From Trifolium pratense (taxonomy: Eukaryota > Streptophyta > Magnoliopsida > Fabales > Fabaceae): a stretch of DNA of 64,000 bases. The notes beneath the pieces are model-generated. The model was not told the origin of the DNA. It did not search any database and worked only from the letters and a program-made list of their open reading frames with translations. The stretch spans positions 58,178,439-58,242,438 of the forward strand of contig NC_060062.1 of NCBI RefSeq assembly GCF_020283565.1. Direction: 5' to 3'. Of the stretch, positions 23,446 to 35,130 are shown piece by piece; the first letter of the stretch is position 1; the number at the start of each line of letters is the position of its first letter. The translations under genes and the position numbers were made by a program.

Positions 23446-23787
23446 GTTTTTTTTTTTTAACTGCAAAAAATTTATTAATAGGCACTACAGGGTACAAGCT
23501 GTACCAAGAGGCAAGGAATACAACATAGTGTCAAGTGGGCATAAATGTAACCCCACCATGATACAATAAATACAAAAAAAATTGCAAGAGAAGGACAAAA
23601 GCTAATAACCAAAGCTGCTTCTTGGGAACAAAATAACCAGCAGCAATAGCAGACCAAAGTGCCAAAGGGAAAAACGCAGGCGCACACCCAAGCAGTATAT
23701 AGCTAAAATTAACCCAACACAACCATCAGCTGTCATCTTTGAAGGAAAATAGTGATTAAAAAGGCAGCAGAATTTAAAATTTTCCTT
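23446..23787 (-). mobile_element. LINE 3' end with poly(A) tail
   Basis: The minus strand ends in a 13-14 nt A-run (plus poly-T near 23447-23459), preceded by a 3' region with GTACAGCTTGTACC and AATAAATTTTTTGCAG. This is the layout of a 5'-truncated LINE 3' end. It abuts the LTR at 23788. Two overlapping short frames (23475-23722) have no recognised domain. Confidence 0.5.
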
Positions 23788-25040
23788 TGTTGATCCTTAC
23801 GAATGAGCATGATTCGTGTTAAGAACTTTTACCTCTTGTGAAGGATGAGATTTGATTCACAATCAAAATTGATCACGAGCGTTGAAGATGAACGACAACG
23901 CCTCTAGCTAGTCCACACAAACAACAACCTTCAAGAAGAGTGCTAGCTCCAAGTATGAAGGTTTTTAGTGAGAGGTGGGAGGAATTAGGATTTAGGGTTT
24001 AGCAAGAGAATTTGCTTCAAGTGATTTTCTCACTATCACAAGGGTTCTATTTATAGAATTCCTTGTCTTGTGCACCAAGACAAAAACACTTGTCATTGGG
24101 CACAAATTACACTAAAGCCCTTTTCATTAAAATAACTAAAGGGGCGCTTGCCCCATGTGTCATGTACACATGGACGCTCCCTCACCATACTATATGGTAT
24201 ACCGCTTATTTAATTACCGTGATACCCTTATCACATCTCCATATTCCTCTGAGGTACACCGTACCTTACGGTGTTCCTTATCTCACACTAGGCTGTCCTT
24301 ATGTGTGTAACCCTTGTAGGTTTCCATAACGTTGGCAGTTATACATTTAATTATAACAAACAGTGAGCGGTATCTAGCAACACATCACTGCTACCCAAGT
24401 CACGAAATTGTCTTGTGATCTGACAAACCTTATCCGTGATAATGCTTATGTGCATAATTACCCTTTTGCCCCTATGTCTATATTGAACACAAGGCATACA
24501 CTATGTCACCCTTGTTCGATTCAATATTGGGCCCTTAGCCATTTATCCTGTTATGCAGGACGGGCAAATTCCATCTAGGTCACTCATGTCCCTCAGCATG
24601 CTTTGTGAAGTACCCATTAACTGTCTTTATGGTTATCCTGTTACGGACAACGTTTGATCAGCAACAAAGTACCTGACTCTACATTTAGGGTCCATAGTGG
24701 TTTCAGGTCGGAGGGTGGTATACACCACTATCACCATGAGAGCAACTTATGACATCTTGCATAACATTATATGTAGTACTCTCATAGCGGGTCAATCCAG
24801 TATAAATATTACTCCTAATATTTATACCTATGTCAAGACTTGATAACTCCTTATCCTATGATCCATGAGATGTGATCATCAGTCTATCTTCATAATAGTC
24901 TCTATGTTTTATTATTATCCTAATTCATAATAAAACTCGACTACGGATACTTTAAGAATAGTTAAATGGATTCAACTATTCTAGGGACTTTATCATTTTG
25001 GACATACAAACATAATAAAGAAATGCCTTTTTATATATAT

Positions 25041-25113
<73 letters not shown>

Positions 25114-25175
25114 CAAAGTCATCATACAAAAGACGATTCTATCAAAATAGATTGGCTTTTAGGGCTTACTCCAAC
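23788..25175 (-). mobile_element. 3' LTR of a decayed Ty1/copia element
   Basis: On the minus strand the LTR starts TGTTGGAGTAAGCCC at 25175, directly preceded by a polypurine tract TAGTGGGAGAT. It ends near 23788 with GGATCAACA. It includes a long (TA)n run at 25043-25110. The rest of the element lies at 25176-25740 and 49808-52412. The left boundary is inferred from the TG...CA rule; no target duplication was found. Confidence 0.65.
25043..25110. repeat. (TA)n microsatellite
   Basis: About 34 TA dinucleotides lie in a row within the U3 part of the copia LTR. The length in the assembly may not be exact. Confidence 0.9.
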
Positions 25176-25740
25176 AATCTCCCACTACCACTTAAAGCCA
25201 ATCAGATATTAACTCAACATCTATTGGACTAGTGTCATCATCAAGCATCTTCTATGCAAGATTTTCTATTAGTGGATAAGGAACTCTTTCCTATGTTGGT
25301 ACCCGATACATCTTCCAATTTACACTTTTGATCTTCTATCAAAAGGAAATAAAGTGTCAAAACTTGTATTTGAATCGTTGGTGAGATCTGGTTTTCCGTT
25401 GCTTGCAAGATTAAACCATTACCATCTTTAATGAGGTCAAGGGAATCTGCAACGTAAGGAAAAACAATTTTCTTCCTCATCTTATGAGACAAATGATTCA
25501 AATCATATATTTGACATTTGTAATAGATATATCAATCTTCTGAAGCTTGTAAGCTTACAGAGTTGACATCCGAGCATAAAGTTTATTCCAGACTACAATC
25601 TGGGTATATTGTTCTTCGGTTTTGGACAATCAGTATCATTGTAACTCATTTACAATGATCATTTCCAGATCCGATCAAGAAGCCATCCTTAGTGATTTTA
25701 AGATATCCATGGATATTCTTGATGGTGATCTAATGACAAT
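25176..25740 (-). pseudogene. decayed copia pol/RNase H remnant, left part
   Basis: This segment sits between the copia LTR and the LTR array and is interrupted by stops in all frames. By position it should hold the 3' end of pol and the untranslated region before the polypurine tract. The residual similarity is weak. The ACAAT at 25736-25740 is the left target duplication of the array. Confidence 0.5.
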
Positions 25741-27776
25741 TGAAACAACCCATATTTTTAATAAAAAATTCACTCATAAAAACTTCTTTTCTTTAAAAAG
25801 GTTTAACTAATTTTTTTTTTTATAAAGAATAATAATTACTTAAGCTTATAAATAATCTTTGTACAATAAAAAGAATATTTCATTTAAATTACAAATTTAT
25901 AAAACCCAGATTTGTTTAGCCCCGCGCACGTACAAGCAACACATCACTTCATATTTCACCTTTGGTACCTACAACCATATTTAATGTAAGGGTCAATTTC
26001 CTTATCCAAATTGAATCATGCCGAACGGAAGGTAAATGTTATAAACTAAAAATAAAATACTCGGCCATAAAAAGTTATAAAATTAAATCGATGCAAGAAA
26101 CTCTTTTTAATAACAATTTATACAAACTAATAATGCATGAAATACAACTAGACCATGATCCGGATATCGCCCCATTTGGCACTTGGAATTTAACGCCCCA
26201 AGTAGCGTATTCGCCCCATTTGGCACATAACAAATCGCCCCATTTGGCACTTGGAATTTAACGCCCCAAGTAGCGTATTCGCCCCATTTGGCACATAACA
26301 AATCGCCCTATTTGGCACTTGGAATTTAACGCCCCAAGTAGCGTATTCGCCCCATTTGGCACATAACAAATCGCCCTATTTGGCACTTGGAATTTAACGC
26401 CCCAAGTAGCGTATTCGCCCCATTTGGCACATAATAACAAATCGCCCCATTTGGCACCTATGACTCAACTATATGCCATGCTATGCTTCATATACACACT
26501 TTAATATACACAACTATTCAATCGCCCCATTTGGCACTAAATATACAAACTTTCTTTTAAAATCATCGCTACTTCCACAAGATCAAATCAAAAATCAATT
26601 TTCTCTTTTAAACCACACCAAATATTCATTTTATCAAAAACCAACCAAATACTCAAATCCACAATCAATCACAAATACAACAGTCATAGAATAGAATTAA
26701 ATATACAATCAGCCACACACACGTACTCAGAATGTAATGAAATAACATAGAATTGTTATAAAAATAGTGCTTTCATTCCTTCTATTTTCATTCCTTCTTA
26801 ACGGTTAAATATTCCATTATTAATCTATAACATAAACCCTATGTGCATGAGTGTATGGGGAAAAAGCCCTTACCTTGGCCGATTTCCTTCCAAGCACAAT
26901 ACTTTAAGTCTAAATTTGCAGCTACAATGTACACGATATATATCTCACTCCAAAGTTGGTTTTGACGATCCGAAAGTGAACAAAGGTGTTGTCGCAATTC
27001 TACAGTGACGGCATTGGGAAAAAGAAAATGATTGACATAATTGAAACAAACAGAAAATGAGATAGAAGGACTCGTAAAATAGGACTTACACTATTTAAAC
27101 TATAAGAGAATGAGGCTTAGAACAATGTTCGATGATCACTTGATGCCTTTTGTTATGACTCACACGTTGGTAATGGAGAAGCAATTGAGGAGTATTTTGA
27201 ATGAAGGATTATATATGAGAGTTGAAGGGGTTAATCTTTGTTCGAGAGAAGAAAAATCTAAGGCAGTGGATAATCTAATAGGAAATGATCTTAGTAATCT
27301 GTTTTGAATCAATTTCTCTCAAGTCTTCATCAAGGGATTCGAGTTTTCTACCAAATGGAACAAATCCTAATATGAGGAGTGTATAAAAAAACAATGAGAG
27401 TGACGTAAAAATACCGTATGAATAAAAGAAGAGTATTAACGTGAAAGATATTGATAACTGATTTGTCAATTAAAATGGAAGGGTCAATATATATTTATTT
27501 GCTACATGGTGACATTTGAAGAACTTAAAGAGTAGCCACTAGCCACTTCTATGACTATATCCATTCCAATGCTCTTGGTCACTTATGACTATATGCATTC
27601 CAATGCTACCACTTACTAACACTCACATAATTACCCACATGATTTCATACGCACTAATTAATAGATTATTTAATAAAATAATAATATGTATAAAATAGTT
27701 AAAACAAATAGGTTTTTTAAAATAAATTCTAAAAAGAATATATCTAAAAATAAAAATAAAATATTGGGATGTTACA
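25741..27776 (-). repeat. array LTR 1 (3'-most LTR on the element strand)
   Basis: It is 2036 bp. By eye it differs from the other three LTRs at five bases and one 2-bp T-run indel, all within its first 410 bp on the plus strand. The remaining 1.6 kb looks identical. The 68-bp minisatellite is at 26166-26458. A consensus-like splice donor (minus CCAAGGTAAGGG) lies near 26869-26880. Confidence 0.9.
26166..26458. repeat. 68-bp minisatellite in array LTR 1 (repeated in each LTR)
   Basis: There are about 4.3 copies of a 68-bp unit. Each unit holds the 15-mer CGCCCCATTTGGCAC (or CGCCCTATTTGGCAC) twice, about 34 bp apart. An isolated extra 15-mer lies at about 26522. The same array is at 37153-37445, 42673-42965 and 48197-48489. 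The repeated short minus-strand peptides in this region are translation of the minisatellite and not genes. Confidence 0.9.
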
Positions 27777-29173
27777 TTATTACCCCCTTAAAATAGTTTC
27801 GTCCTCGAAACTAGACAGTAAAAAGGTTAAAATATAGCTTCTTCATTAAAGAGAATCATAGGGTAAGAAAATCACTTTCTAAAATTGAAGTTAAAATATT
27901 CTAACTTGTAAATTGAATAAAATATTTATCTATAAAAAAAAATTTCCGGATCTTACATTCTACCCGCAAAAATTAGTTTCGTCCCCGAAACTAGACATTA
28001 GCAAAAGATTCAAGTAGAATTTGCAAAATTTCTCACATAAAATCATTCGTTCCTTTTCTTTAAATTCACCGTTGAGGATATTTTCAAATGATGAAAATTA
28101 AATAAGGCACTCTTTCAAATAAATAAATAAAAGGATAAAAGGTCTAGGAATGAATTAAAACATAAAGTATCATGTTTTCGCTGCGCACTCTGATGATAAA
28201 TAAAATTAATAATTTGCAAAAGTAAAATCATTTATTAACAAATTCATGTAAAATAGTCTAATATAAATAAAGTAAAATACGATAATAAAAATTTAATATC
28301 GTTAAAGAAAATATATTCCTTGAAAGAAAAAACAACATTTTACACTTTTATTTCGACAAATAAAATTGCTCCAAAAGTATGAAGTAAAAATAGTTTAAAA
28401 TGCTTTATATCCAAAAATAAGTCAGAAAGGAAGGAAGGCAATAAGTCAGAAAGGAAGGAAAACTAAAGCTAAATGCTTAAATCAAATCGTGTCTTAGAAG
28501 ATTCGATAGATCAGAAAATCGGCCAGCCACCCCTTAGCACAAAAACGTCGCATTGACTCTGCATGCTCTAACAATTTGTGAGGTTGGTCCATTCTCATCA
28601 CCATGATCCCTTCTACTATTAACAAGAGATTGAGGGTGATCAGTTCCCCAAATTGTCAATAGTGAGCCAACAATCATAATGGTAGTCTAGACCATCCTAC
28701 TCTCAAGCACTACAACATTTGTTGTTTCTGGCAACACATTTAAATACAACATGTGTAAAATGTTGCCTGAAAGTAAGATAGGCAACAATTAACACCGGTT
28801 ACCTCCAACGTTTTCGCAACATGGTATAATTGTTGCCTAAAATGTAATAGGGAACAATTTTAACATGTAACAGTGAAGTTCGTTTGGCAATAATTGATAA
28901 CTGTCCCCTAAGATGTTTTAGGGGTCATTTTTGAATGGACGCAATATTTCTTACAAAAGGCAACATTTATCAAATGTTCCTCTTAAAATTCAACATTCAA
29001 TTTTTTTTGGCACATTACTAAAATTTTTGGCGGTATTATTTTTGTTTGACAAATTTTTGGCGCTAGTGTTCCCTCCAAAGAAGTCTAAAAGCCTTTTTTT
29101 TTTTTTACAATTCAAAGTGTAAGATTTTTAATAATAAAGATACAAATTAAATAATTCTTTAAAAAAACTAGCA

Positions 29174-29328
29174 ATACGCCCTTCGGTCACTATTATAAGC
29201 AAAAAAATCACTTATTAAGTTCATTGAAAACGTAATATATTTGGACAATAATACAGACTAGATACATTACTTTTTCAATTAACCTAAAAAGTGATTTTTT
29301 TGCATATAATATTGACCGAAGGGAGTAT
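29174..29328. mobile_element. Stowaway-like MITE inside the CACTA element
   Basis: The ends are inverted: ATACGCCCTTCGGTCACTAT at the left, ATATTGACCGAAGGGAGTAT at the right. The internal AAAAAAATCACTT pairs with AAGTGATTTTTTT. The whole is a near-palindrome of about 155 bp with TA at the borders. Confidence 0.75.
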
Positions 29329-30411
29329 TATTTGAACAATTTTGGGATTTTTTTTTATTGGACAAAAAATTTAAGTGAGTAAATATATGTTTGTAGTGTA
29401 TATTATTAGTTTTTACGTTTCACCACAATTTTTTTTTTTTTTTAACAAAGTTTCTTCACAAAAATAAAACAAAAAAATCTATAATATTGGGAAAAATAAC
29501 ACTCTAGTCTTTAAAAGTTATTACTTCTTTCTTAAAACAAAAGCCCCAAATCTCTTGAAGGTTCTAAAAACCCTTGTGATTGTTAAGAACTGCTGCGCCA
29601 ACAGTGATGAGATGAACCATCTCCATCCATTGTGACAGTGGCTGAAACCATTGGAGAAATCTGCACTATAACGCTAGCTCACCTCAAATTCCACAATCTT
29701 CTTCTCTTGTGTCGACTCCGTTTTGTGTTGAACTTGAATCTGGAACTTCTAGATCTGCAACAACATTCATCATTTGGCTCAATTTGTGAGTGAAATTAAC
29801 ATCCATTGTTATGTTATCTTTATTATTTGGTTAAAGTTAGTATTTTTTTTCATTTTTTCATATTTTTATTTATTATTTTTTTTCATGGAATCCGTCGGAA
29901 ACGGTCGTAGACAGTCTTGCGACTCTTCTATCTTCAAGTTCTATCTTCAAGGGTTAGTTTTTTGCGCTCTACCCACTTCCTCTTATTTGTCTTATATTTT
30001 GATTTTGATATTATTTTGCTTCAGCTTCTCTATACAAAATAAAAAATGAAGTTAGAATTCTTTTTTATAACCAATGAAGTGGAAAAGGAAGGGTAGGTAA
30101 ATCAGAGAAAATATATATCCTCAATTATTTTGACTATTAGGAAAAACATGAGGTGATTTATGTTGAATGACTTAAGTTGCTTATCGGTTCTGGTTTCATG
30201 TGGTGTTTGTTTTGCTCTTGTTGTGTCTTATTTTGGCTAAGATGAGGCTTTTGTTGTTGTGTGTGAATTTGGTGTTGTACAGGTTCTAGTTTGTGTTGAT
30301 ATACTATACTGATACAACCTTATGTTTATTTTAATTGTTTATGATTAAGATATTAAGTTTATACATCTTAAAAGCTTATAGAAAAATTAATTTTTCTTTA
30401 GTAAACCAGCC

Positions 30412-32001
30412 ATGATAAAGAAGGATTGGGTGGAGTTGCCTCCACACAGTCAAGGTTTTAAGGATGGTGTTAACTACTTTTTAGATATTGCATTCACCAA
30501 AGGAATTGTTGAAGGAGATGAGATTTTGTGCCCTTGTGCTGCATGTTGCAATGATAGTTGGGAAAAAAGAGATGTAGTGTTTGATCATTTATGTGGCAGA
30601 GGATTTGTAAAGGGATACAACGAATGGATTCACCATGGCGACGATGGAAGTCTTATGGATATTGATAGTGATACTGATGATGAAGTATCATCTGATGATA
30701 TTGATGGCTTACTATTTGAGACTTTTAAAGATGTCGCTGAAGAAGATGGGATACATGATGGGATAAATGAAGATGCAAAGAAATTTTATAAACTAGTTGT
30801 TGATGCAAATCAAGAGTTGTATCCTGGTTGTAAAAAATTTTCCACCTTATCATTCACTATTCGAATGTATTTGCTGAAATGTCTCTATGGGTGGAGTAAT
30901 GCATCATTCACTGCTCTCTTGGAGTTATTAAAGGAGGCTATGCCAGATTTGAACATCCCTGTCTCTTTCAATAAAACAAAATCTATGATAAAAGACTTAG
31001 GCCTAGACTATAAGAAGATTGATGCATGCCCCAACAATTGCATGCTATTTTGGAAAGAGCATGAAAAAGATGAAAAATGTGAATTTTGTGGAGCATCAAG
31101 GTGGATCGAATATCCTGAAGTTGGTTATCATCTTGAAGAATCTAAAAAAGTGCATAAGGTTCCCGCCAAAGTTCTAAGGCATTTTCCTTTGATTCCAAGA
31201 TTGAAAAGACTGTTTATGTATTCAAAGACAGCTGACACATTGAGGTGGCATGCAGAAGGACGTTCAAGGGATGGTAGATTAAGGCATCCAGCCGATGGCC
31301 AAGCATGGAAAGACTTTGATGCCAAACATCCAGATTTTGCTCTTGAAACTCGTAATATTAGGCTTGGGTTAGCTAGTGACGGGTTTAATCCATTTCGGAC
31401 TATGAGTCTTTCACATAGCACATGGCCTGTGGTGTTAACCATATACAATTACCCTCCAAATTTATGCTTGAAGGCAGAAAATTGTATGATGTCATTACTT
31501 ATTCCTGGACCAAAATCACCCGGATATTCAATTGATGTGTATCTGCAGCCACTTATTGAGGAACTAAAGATATTGTGGAGTGTTGGTGTAGAAACATATG
31601 ATATATCAAAAAATCAAACATTTCAGATGCGTGCAACTCTTTTGTGGACTGTTAGCGACTTTCCTGCATATGCTATGCTATCTGGTTGGAGCACTAAAGG
31701 GAAGTTTGCTTGCCCTGCTTGTAACCATGAAACTTCTTCAACTTACTTAAGACACAGTCGGAAGACGTGTTATATGGGTCATAGAGTATTTTTGGATCCA
31801 AATCATGTTTGGAGATCAAATACAACTTCTTTTGTTGGAAAACCAGAATATAGGTCTCCACCTTCCTTGTTAGATGCAACTAGAATTTTGAAAGACTTAA
31901 AAGACATCCCTGACGTATTGGATAAGAAATACAATAAAAAGAGGGTTGGTCCGTGGAAGAAAAAATCTATCTTTTGGCAATTAAGAAGAATCATTTTTTG
32001 A
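30412..32001 (+). CDS. CACTA transposase, TNP2/TNPD-like, C-terminally truncated
   Basis: The frame encodes 529 aa. Residues about 5-78 match the transposase-associated domain of CACTA elements (CPCAACCND, FDHLCGRGFVKGYNEWIHHG). Residues about 215-500 match the TNP2 (Transposase_21) core: CEFCGASRW, RWHAEGRSRDG, HPADGQAWK, SDGFNPF (Asp323), SDFPAYAMLSGW (Asp416) and CPACNHET. The first two catalytic acids are present. The frame stops shortly after WKKKSIF, where full-length relatives continue for several hundred residues. The third catalytic acid is therefore missing, and an internal deletion near 31975-32010 is the simplest reason. It would work in the nucleus by cutting element ends, but this copy is unlikely to be active. 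Confidence 0.85.
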   Translation: MIKKDWVELPPHSQGFKDGVNYFLDIAFTKGIVEGDEILCPCAACCNDSWEKRDVVFDHLCGRGFVKGYNEWIHHGDDGSLMDIDSDTDDEVSSDDIDGLLFETFKDVAEEDGIHDGINEDAKKFYKLVVDANQELYPGCKKFSTLSFTIRMYLLKCLYGWSNASFTALLELLKEAMPDLNIPVSFNKTKSMIKDLGLDYKKIDACPNNCMLFWKEHEKDEKCEFCGASRWIEYPEVGYHLEESKKVHKVPAKVLRHFPLIPRLKRLFMYSKTADTLRWHAEGRSRDGRLRHPADGQAWKDFDAKHPDFALETRNIRLGLASDGFNPFRTMSLSHSTWPVVLTIYNYPPNLCLKAENCMMSLLIPGPKSPGYSIDVYLQPLIEELKILWSVGVETYDISKNQTFQMRATLLWTVSDFPAYAMLSGWSTKGKFACPACNHETSSTYLRHSRKTCYMGHRVFLDPNHVWRSNTTSFVGKPEYRSPPSLLDATRILKDLKDIPDVLDKKYNKKRVGPWKKKSIFWQLRRIIF

Positions 32002-32013
32002 AGTATTCCAACA

Positions 32014-33418
32014 TGACTGAGAGACTTAAACATCGTCCTCCAAAGGTTCCAGAAGTTCATTTTAAGAAGCTTTGTGAATATTGGAGTTGGAAACCCGTAC
32101 AAGTAAGATTTATAATTGTTTTTTTATGTATGTATATATGTATGATATATAGATAAATAATGTATTGTAATATTTCTGTTTAACTATAAATGCAGTTAAT
32201 CAGTGAAAGGAACACTAGAAATAGAGCTCAACAAAAATGGAGGCATCGAATGGGTCCCAAACACTTTGCTTTACTTCGTGAAAAAATGGTAATATTCTTG
32301 TGTTTTGCATTACTCTGTGTTAATATTTACTTGAACTGCTTGGATTGTGCTTTGGAAGATAGAGCTCAAATTGAATTGCCTGATCTGATTACCCGACTTA
32401 AACTGATTGATTAAAATGCTAGAATTGATATTTTTTTCTCTGTTCTGCATCAGTATTGGTTTGCTGCTATTTGCATATCGCTGCTATTGCACTGCTGTTA
32501 TCTGCTTTTTTCTTCCTTTCCTGGTTTTTTTGTGTTGGTGTTGGGCGAGTTTTTCCCCTCACCTTTTATGTTTCTGTTTCCTTTTTACTAGCTTGTTCTT
32601 ATATCAGTATTCATTTGATTTGTTATGGTCTGGTATGGATCGAGAGCTTTATTATGATCTAGTAAGCAATTGAATTATTATGATTTGTGCAGCGTGCAAA
32701 GGAAGGAAAAGAGCCCACACAAGCAGAGGTTTTTGTTGAAACTCGGAAAGGAAATAAAGGAAAGAAATTGGATGTAGAAACTGAAAAAGCAATTATACGT
32801 TAAAATTTATCAAATTACCATATGCAGTAAATATTGCTTATATTAGTGGATAATATACATTTTTATTTTTGTTAGGCCAAACTTGAAGAAATGGTTGAAA
32901 CTGAGGAAAATGATACAGAAGCATTTGAAGCTGTTTTTGGGAAGGAACATCCTGGCTCGGTACGCTGTTACGGGAGAAATGTAACTAAAACTTCTTTAAA
33001 ACAGAAGGCAGAAGTAAATGCTTTGAAAAAAGCTCACAATGAAGAGGTCTCTACATTAAGGGATGATTTTGCATATAAGATTGGTAGATTGCAAAATGCT
33101 TTTAAGACCTTGATGCAACATTGCAATCCCGAAATCAATATGGAGTCAATAGAAGATTTATTAGGATTATCTAATGGGGAAGCAAATAGTACCCCAAATG
33201 TTGGACAACCACAAATGAATTCCTCTGCATCAACCCATGTTCCAAATCTTGAAAAGGTGATTTATAGAGCCTAAGCGTTTGTTATTATTTCTAGATCATG
33301 TCTACAAAAAAATTCGTCTAATATATATATTTATTTTATGCAGCAAGGTATCAATGAAGATGATCCAATTGATGAAGATGATGATGACGAGTTCCAAGAA
33401 GATGCATTTTCATATTAG
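32014..33418 (+). CDS. TNPA-like CACTA protein (plant transposase, Ptta/En/Spm type), multi-exon
   Basis: Pieces in several frames join through plausible GT-AG introns. Exons are about 32014-32102 (MTERLKHRPPKVPEVHF), 32196-32288 (NTRNRAQQKWRHRMGPKHF), 32693-about 32800 (EGKEPTQAEVFVETRKG), about 32879-33255 (HPGSVRCYGRNVT, then a coiled-coil-like Lys/Glu-rich stretch) and 33343-33418 (acidic end, stop TAG). The words match the Transposase_24/Ptta family carried by plant CACTA elements, thought to bind subterminal repeats. The start is uncertain because the TNP2 deletion junction lies just upstream; the two genes may be fused in one transcript. The splice junction near 32800 is not resolved. 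Confidence 0.65.
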
Positions 33419-34924
33419 TTTTCTCCAATGCCAATTGATCGATGTGGATGGCTTTTTTGCTAGGCACGTACTTGAAGTGTTAAATTTTATCCGTGACATT
33501 TTGCTTACTATATGTGCCAAAGTATTAAACTACATCAAACTACGTTAGATATTTTGTCTACCATTTTGTATTGACTTAGTGTTTGAACTATATTTTGTAA
33601 ACACGTTATATTTATCTATTCATTTTTGATTTGGCACCATTATATATCTTTGGGTAATCAAAGAGTTGATTTGAATCTTATAAAAAAAAAAAAAAGAGTT
33701 GATTTGAAATTGCAGTGGATTATGTGTGTATGTATTAATTAATGGATATTCAACCAAAAAAAAAATGCCTAAGGTATACGCAACATTTGTCAGGTATCAT
33801 TTATTCATGTTTAATGAGATTATGCCTACAGCAACTGCTACAATAAAAAACTGTTGCCTATACGAATAAGGAAACAATTGAGAACCGTTCCCTTTGCTTA
33901 AGCTTTAGGCGACAATCACAAATTGTAAATAATGATGGCAACAAGTAACAATTGTTGCCTAAAGTTTGTTAAAAAACTGTTCCCTATTCTCGATAGCTCA
34001 GGCGACAGTTTTAGAAAGTGTGGCTAGAAAGCGTGAAAACTGTCACCTAAAACAATAGGTAACGCTCGTTTATAAAACGGGTGGAAACTGTTCCCTATAC
34101 CTTTTGGTTACAGTTTTCATGGTTTAGGCTACACTTTTGAACTGTTGTCGAAAAGCAAATATGTTGTAGTGAAGGGTTATCTCATTCGTTACAACTTGCT
34201 CTTAGCGTTTTCTGATTTTCTAGTAGTAGTCACACTCTTCATTCACGCTTCTCACATAATGGCATGACTTATCAAAACTAAGCTCGAGATTTCAAGTATT
34301 TATGCCCAAAGAAAACACTGGTTGATAAAAGACCTATGAAACAAGATTTGAGTGATGTGCGGAGGACACACTATCTCTTAAGGATGAAGGACAAGTTACC
34401 TACGCTCTACAATTAAATTGAGTCATAAAAGATTACTACAATCTAGTCTTATTTCCGGGGTTCCAAAACTCACATTAACTTGCAACTAATAATGTAATAT
34501 CAACAATTAAATCATCAAAAAGAATCAACAACACAATAACAAACAGTAGCACACAAACACAAGACATGTATTCATACCACATTTTAGACACCAACTCTTT
34601 TCCTCGAAGCTCACTTAAAATAAAATCCATCAACAATACTTAACACTTATTTATACATGCTATACTTCTTCCGATCTATTTATCCAAAATTTATTTTAGT
34701 AAATAAAGAAATCATTTTAATTGGCTTAACGGCATAAAAATTTATTTTTAATAATTTTCATAAAATAAATTACTTTTGCGACAACATCACTAGAATAGAG
34801 AATCCTAATACACATATAATAACATAAGAATGCAATACTTATAAAATAATAAGGTAAAAATATTAACAATTTCTTCTTTTATAATATTATTTTTTTTCAA
34901 CAATAACAATAATTTTGCAGAAAA

Positions 34925-35130
34925 TAGCTTTAGTGACAGGATCAAAAAACAAAATATACACAAAATGGATCTAGTGATAGACAGTAGAAAACTACACATT
35001 CAGAAGACGTGCTATAGTGACGGTCAGCAATAAACAGATTGCACAATCAAATACTTTTAGTGACAGACATCAAAAACAACTTATAAGTTTTAGTGACAGA
35101 TAGCAACAAGACAAATTATAATAGTGAAAA
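34925..35130. repeat. short dispersed TAGTGACAG motif cluster in the array internal region
   Basis: Five or six variants of TTTAGTGACAGA-type words are spaced about 30-45 bp apart. Equivalent clusters occur in the second and third internal regions (near 40445-40650 and 45965-46170). The function is unknown. Confidence 0.6.

Larger units (their letters stand above)
28708..34171 (+). mobile_element. CACTA (En/Spm-type) DNA transposon, 5464 bp
   Basis: It starts CACTACAACAT and ends TGTTGTAGTG, with AAG duplicated at both sides (28705-28707 and 34172-34174). The equivalent site in the other units reads CTCTCAAGGGTT without insertion, confirming both ends exactly. Subterminal regions at both ends hold many copies of TGTTGCC/GGCAACA words in both orientations, as expected of transposase-binding repeats. 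Between them are a truncated TNP2-like transposase gene and a TNPA-like gene. A Stowaway-like MITE lies at 29174-29328. Confidence 0.95.

Noticed and set aside
24063..24329. 88-codon plus-strand frame in the copia LTR
   Set aside because: It is antisense within an LTR with no recognisable domain.
26107..26440. Repeated short minus-strand frames starting MLCAKWGEYATWG (also near 37094, 42614 and 48138)
   Set aside because: They are the translation of the 68-bp minisatellite in the LTRs. They have no domain, and their repetition follows the DNA repeat.
26166..26458. CRISPR-like regular repeat
   Set aside because: The repeats are contiguous with no unique spacers, and the genome is a plant nuclear one. 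It is a minisatellite.
27110..27307. 65-codon plus-strand frame in every LTR (copies at 38097, 43617 and 49141)
   Set aside because: It is identical because the LTRs are recent copies, it is antisense to the element, and it has no recognised domain. Without diverged copies showing codon conservation it is treated as chance.
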